NCBI GenBank assembly: GCA_003486675.1
Contig: DNGG01000203.1
Location: 1-5,059 of the forward strand
Length of the DNA stretch: 5,059 bases
Direction of reading: 5' to 3'
From: Cyanobacteria bacterium UBA11372
GTDB taxonomy: Bacteria; Cyanobacteriota; Cyanobacteriia; Cyanobacteriales; Aerosakkonemataceae
This document shows, piece after piece, positions 4,526-5,059 of this stretch; position 1 is the first letter of the stretch, and every line of letters starts with the position of its first letter. The notes beneath the pieces were generated by a model. It saw only the letters and a list, made by a program, of their open reading frames with translations. It was not told the DNA's origin and ran no database searches. Made by a program: the position numbers and the translations under genes.

Positions 4526-4620
4526 ATTTCAATCGCCCAATCCGGAGCGCGTATGGCTAATCTTAGCAAAATTACACCTAATAACCCAAGTTGCTACTTA
4601 TATCATGGCTTGTTCGCATT

Positions 4621-4679
4621 GCTAATCGCTAATTGCTAATTCGCTTATACCATTAGCCATTAGCTATTAGCCATTAGCC
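4621..4679. repeat. Heptamer tandem repeats forming a large imperfect hairpin
   Basis: Three GCTAATN heptamers (4621-4641) are followed by an 11-nt loop region and four ATTAGCN heptamers (4652-4679), the reverse complement of the first set. The arms 4621-4640 and 4652-4671 pair over 20 bp with only two mismatches, both at the variable seventh position. Heptameric short tandem repeats are characteristic of filamentous cyanobacteria. An inverted pair of arrays is a less usual form. It sits in the leader expected for the Uma2 operon. Confidence 0.7.
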
Positions 4680-4763
4680 GTCTTAAAAAGACAACTAACA
4701 ACTTGCTTTAATACCAGAGCGCGATCGCTCATCTCGTAAGTTAGCGACAGTATTCTGTATACC

Positions 4764-4772
4764 ATTATACCA
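4764..4772 (-). promoter_or_regulatory. Candidate extended -10 promoter for the Uma2 operon
   Basis: On the minus strand this reads TGG followed by a perfect TATAAT, an extended -10. A TTGAGT lies only 13 bp upstream, too close for a normal -35. It points toward the Uma2 gene, whose start is about 240 bp away, so the leader would include the heptamer hairpin. The call rests on sequence alone. Confidence 0.35.
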
Positions 4773-4807
4773 AAAACTTACCACTCAACAGCGATCCCGA
4801 AGAAATT

Positions 4808-4838
4808 GTAAATTTAGTTACAAAATGAACAAATTTAC
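4808..4838 (+). promoter_or_regulatory. Inverted repeat with NtcA-like motif upstream of ppsA
   Basis: GTAAATTT (4808-4815) and AAATTTAC (4831-4838) are perfect 8-bp arms 15 bp apart. The left arm begins a match to the NtcA consensus GTA-N8-TAC (4808-4821). NtcA is the cyanobacterial nitrogen regulator. Activated promoters usually have a -10 about 22 bp after the site. Here the nearest TAN3T (TAGACT, 4860-4865) is 38 bp away, which fits poorly. A chance match to six fixed bases is expected about once in 4 kb, so NtcA binding is only a suggestion; the inverted repeat itself is clear. Confidence 0.3.
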
Positions 4839-4895
4839 CCATTCCCTTGTTGGCGTCGCTAGACTGAGGCTATAGGAAGGGTAGTAGGTAAATAT

Positions 4896-5059
4896 ATGGT
4901 GATGACAGCGCAAGAGAAATCTCCTGGGTCATCTAGGGAGCGATCGCTGGTTTTATGGTTCGATGAAGTCGGGATAGAAGATATTCCCTTGGTGGGGGGT
5001 AAAAATGCGTCGTTGGGAGAAATGATTCAACAGCTAACTGGGAAAGGAGTTAGCGTGCC
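4896..5059 (+). CDS. ppsA: Phosphoenolpyruvate synthase (pyruvate, water dikinase), N-terminal fragment cut by the window end
   Basis: The full enzyme converts pyruvate, ATP and water to phosphoenolpyruvate, AMP and phosphate in the cytoplasm, feeding gluconeogenesis. Only 54 complete codons are in the window. After a short variable leader, residues 18-47 (start LVLWFDEVGIEDIPLVGGKN, then ASLGEMIQQL) are the unmistakable opening of the PEP-synthase/PPDK nucleotide-binding domain, with the conserved Lys36 in VGGKNASLGEM. The start is ATG 4896, about 7 nt after an AGG in TAGGTA, with a stronger AGGAAGG 15 nt upstream. ATG 4902 is an equally possible start, two residues shorter. A HIP1 site lies inside codons 15-17. 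The frame is open to the window edge, with no sign of damage. Unlike the rest of the window, this is a housekeeping gene and marks the edge of the accessory region. Confidence 0.93.
   Translation, partial: MVMTAQEKSPGSSRERSLVLWFDEVGIEDIPLVGGKNASLGEMIQQLTGKGVSV

Larger units (their letters stand above)
4526..4895. other. Divergent intergenic region between the Uma2 operon and ppsA
   Basis: These 370 bp separate two outward-facing genes. They contain the heptamer hairpin (4621-4679), a HIP1 site (4721-4728), a minus-strand extended -10 (4764-4772), an inverted repeat with an NtcA-like sequence (4808-4838) and the ribosome binding site of ppsA. A direct repeat ATACCATTATACCA lies at 4760-4773. 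I see no small gene with convincing coding character. Confidence 0.7.

Noticed and set aside
4808..4821. Firm NtcA binding site
   Set aside because: The GTA-N8-TAC match is exact, but the distance to any -10 is wrong for a standard NtcA-activated promoter and one chance match is expected in a window this size. It is kept only as a low-confidence part of the inverted repeat.

Overview
The window looks like a piece of a cyanobacterial chromosome. The main sign is the HIP1 octamer GCGATCGC, which I find 13 times. Supporting signs are heptameric short tandem repeats, small dispersed hairpin repeats, and gene families typical of cyanobacteria (Uma2 nucleases, a cyanobacterial LuxR-like HTH protein, PEP synthase). 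The genus cannot be read from this stretch. No tRNA, rRNA, CRISPR array or intact insertion sequence was seen.

Layout. (1) 29-538, minus: a small LuxR-like helix-turn-helix protein with a TATAAT box upstream and two imperfect direct repeats behind it. (2) 541-944: a gap without an intact gene. It carries what looks like a decayed, frameshifted protein-coding relic on the minus strand. (3) 945-2678, plus: an AT-rich three-gene cassette made of a single-domain AAA+ ATPase, a small membrane-anchored protein (3 bp downstream) and a small soluble protein with its own strong Shine-Dalgarno. The two small proteins share a C-terminal motif, so they look like related partners or substrates of the ATPase. 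I do not recognise this cassette as a named system. (4) 2679-2964: a HIP1-dense block holding two copies of a dispersed repeat. (5) 2965-3374, plus: a hicB-hicA toxin-antitoxin pair, with a third repeat copy after it, so the pair lies between direct repeats. (6) 3519-4525, minus: an operon with a Uma2-family PD-(D/E)XK nuclease followed by an HTH protein of the HigA-like (COG5499) type, overlapping by 4 bp. (7) 4526-4895: a regulatory gap with a heptamer-repeat hairpin, a minus-strand extended -10 and an inverted repeat containing an NtcA-like sequence. (8) 4896 to the window end, plus: the first 54 codons of phosphoenolpyruvate synthase.

How it fits together. The window is an accessory island next to a housekeeping gene (ppsA). 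Toxin-antitoxin-like modules and repeats sit on one side. On the other, an unidentified AAA+/membrane cassette lies in a 2.7-kb stretch without a single perfect HIP1 site, which suggests it arrived later than its surroundings. The strongest lead is the AAA+ cassette, with its shared C-terminal tail motif and a pore loop lacking the usual aromatic residue. A defence or membrane stress role is possible but only inferred from the architecture and neighbours.
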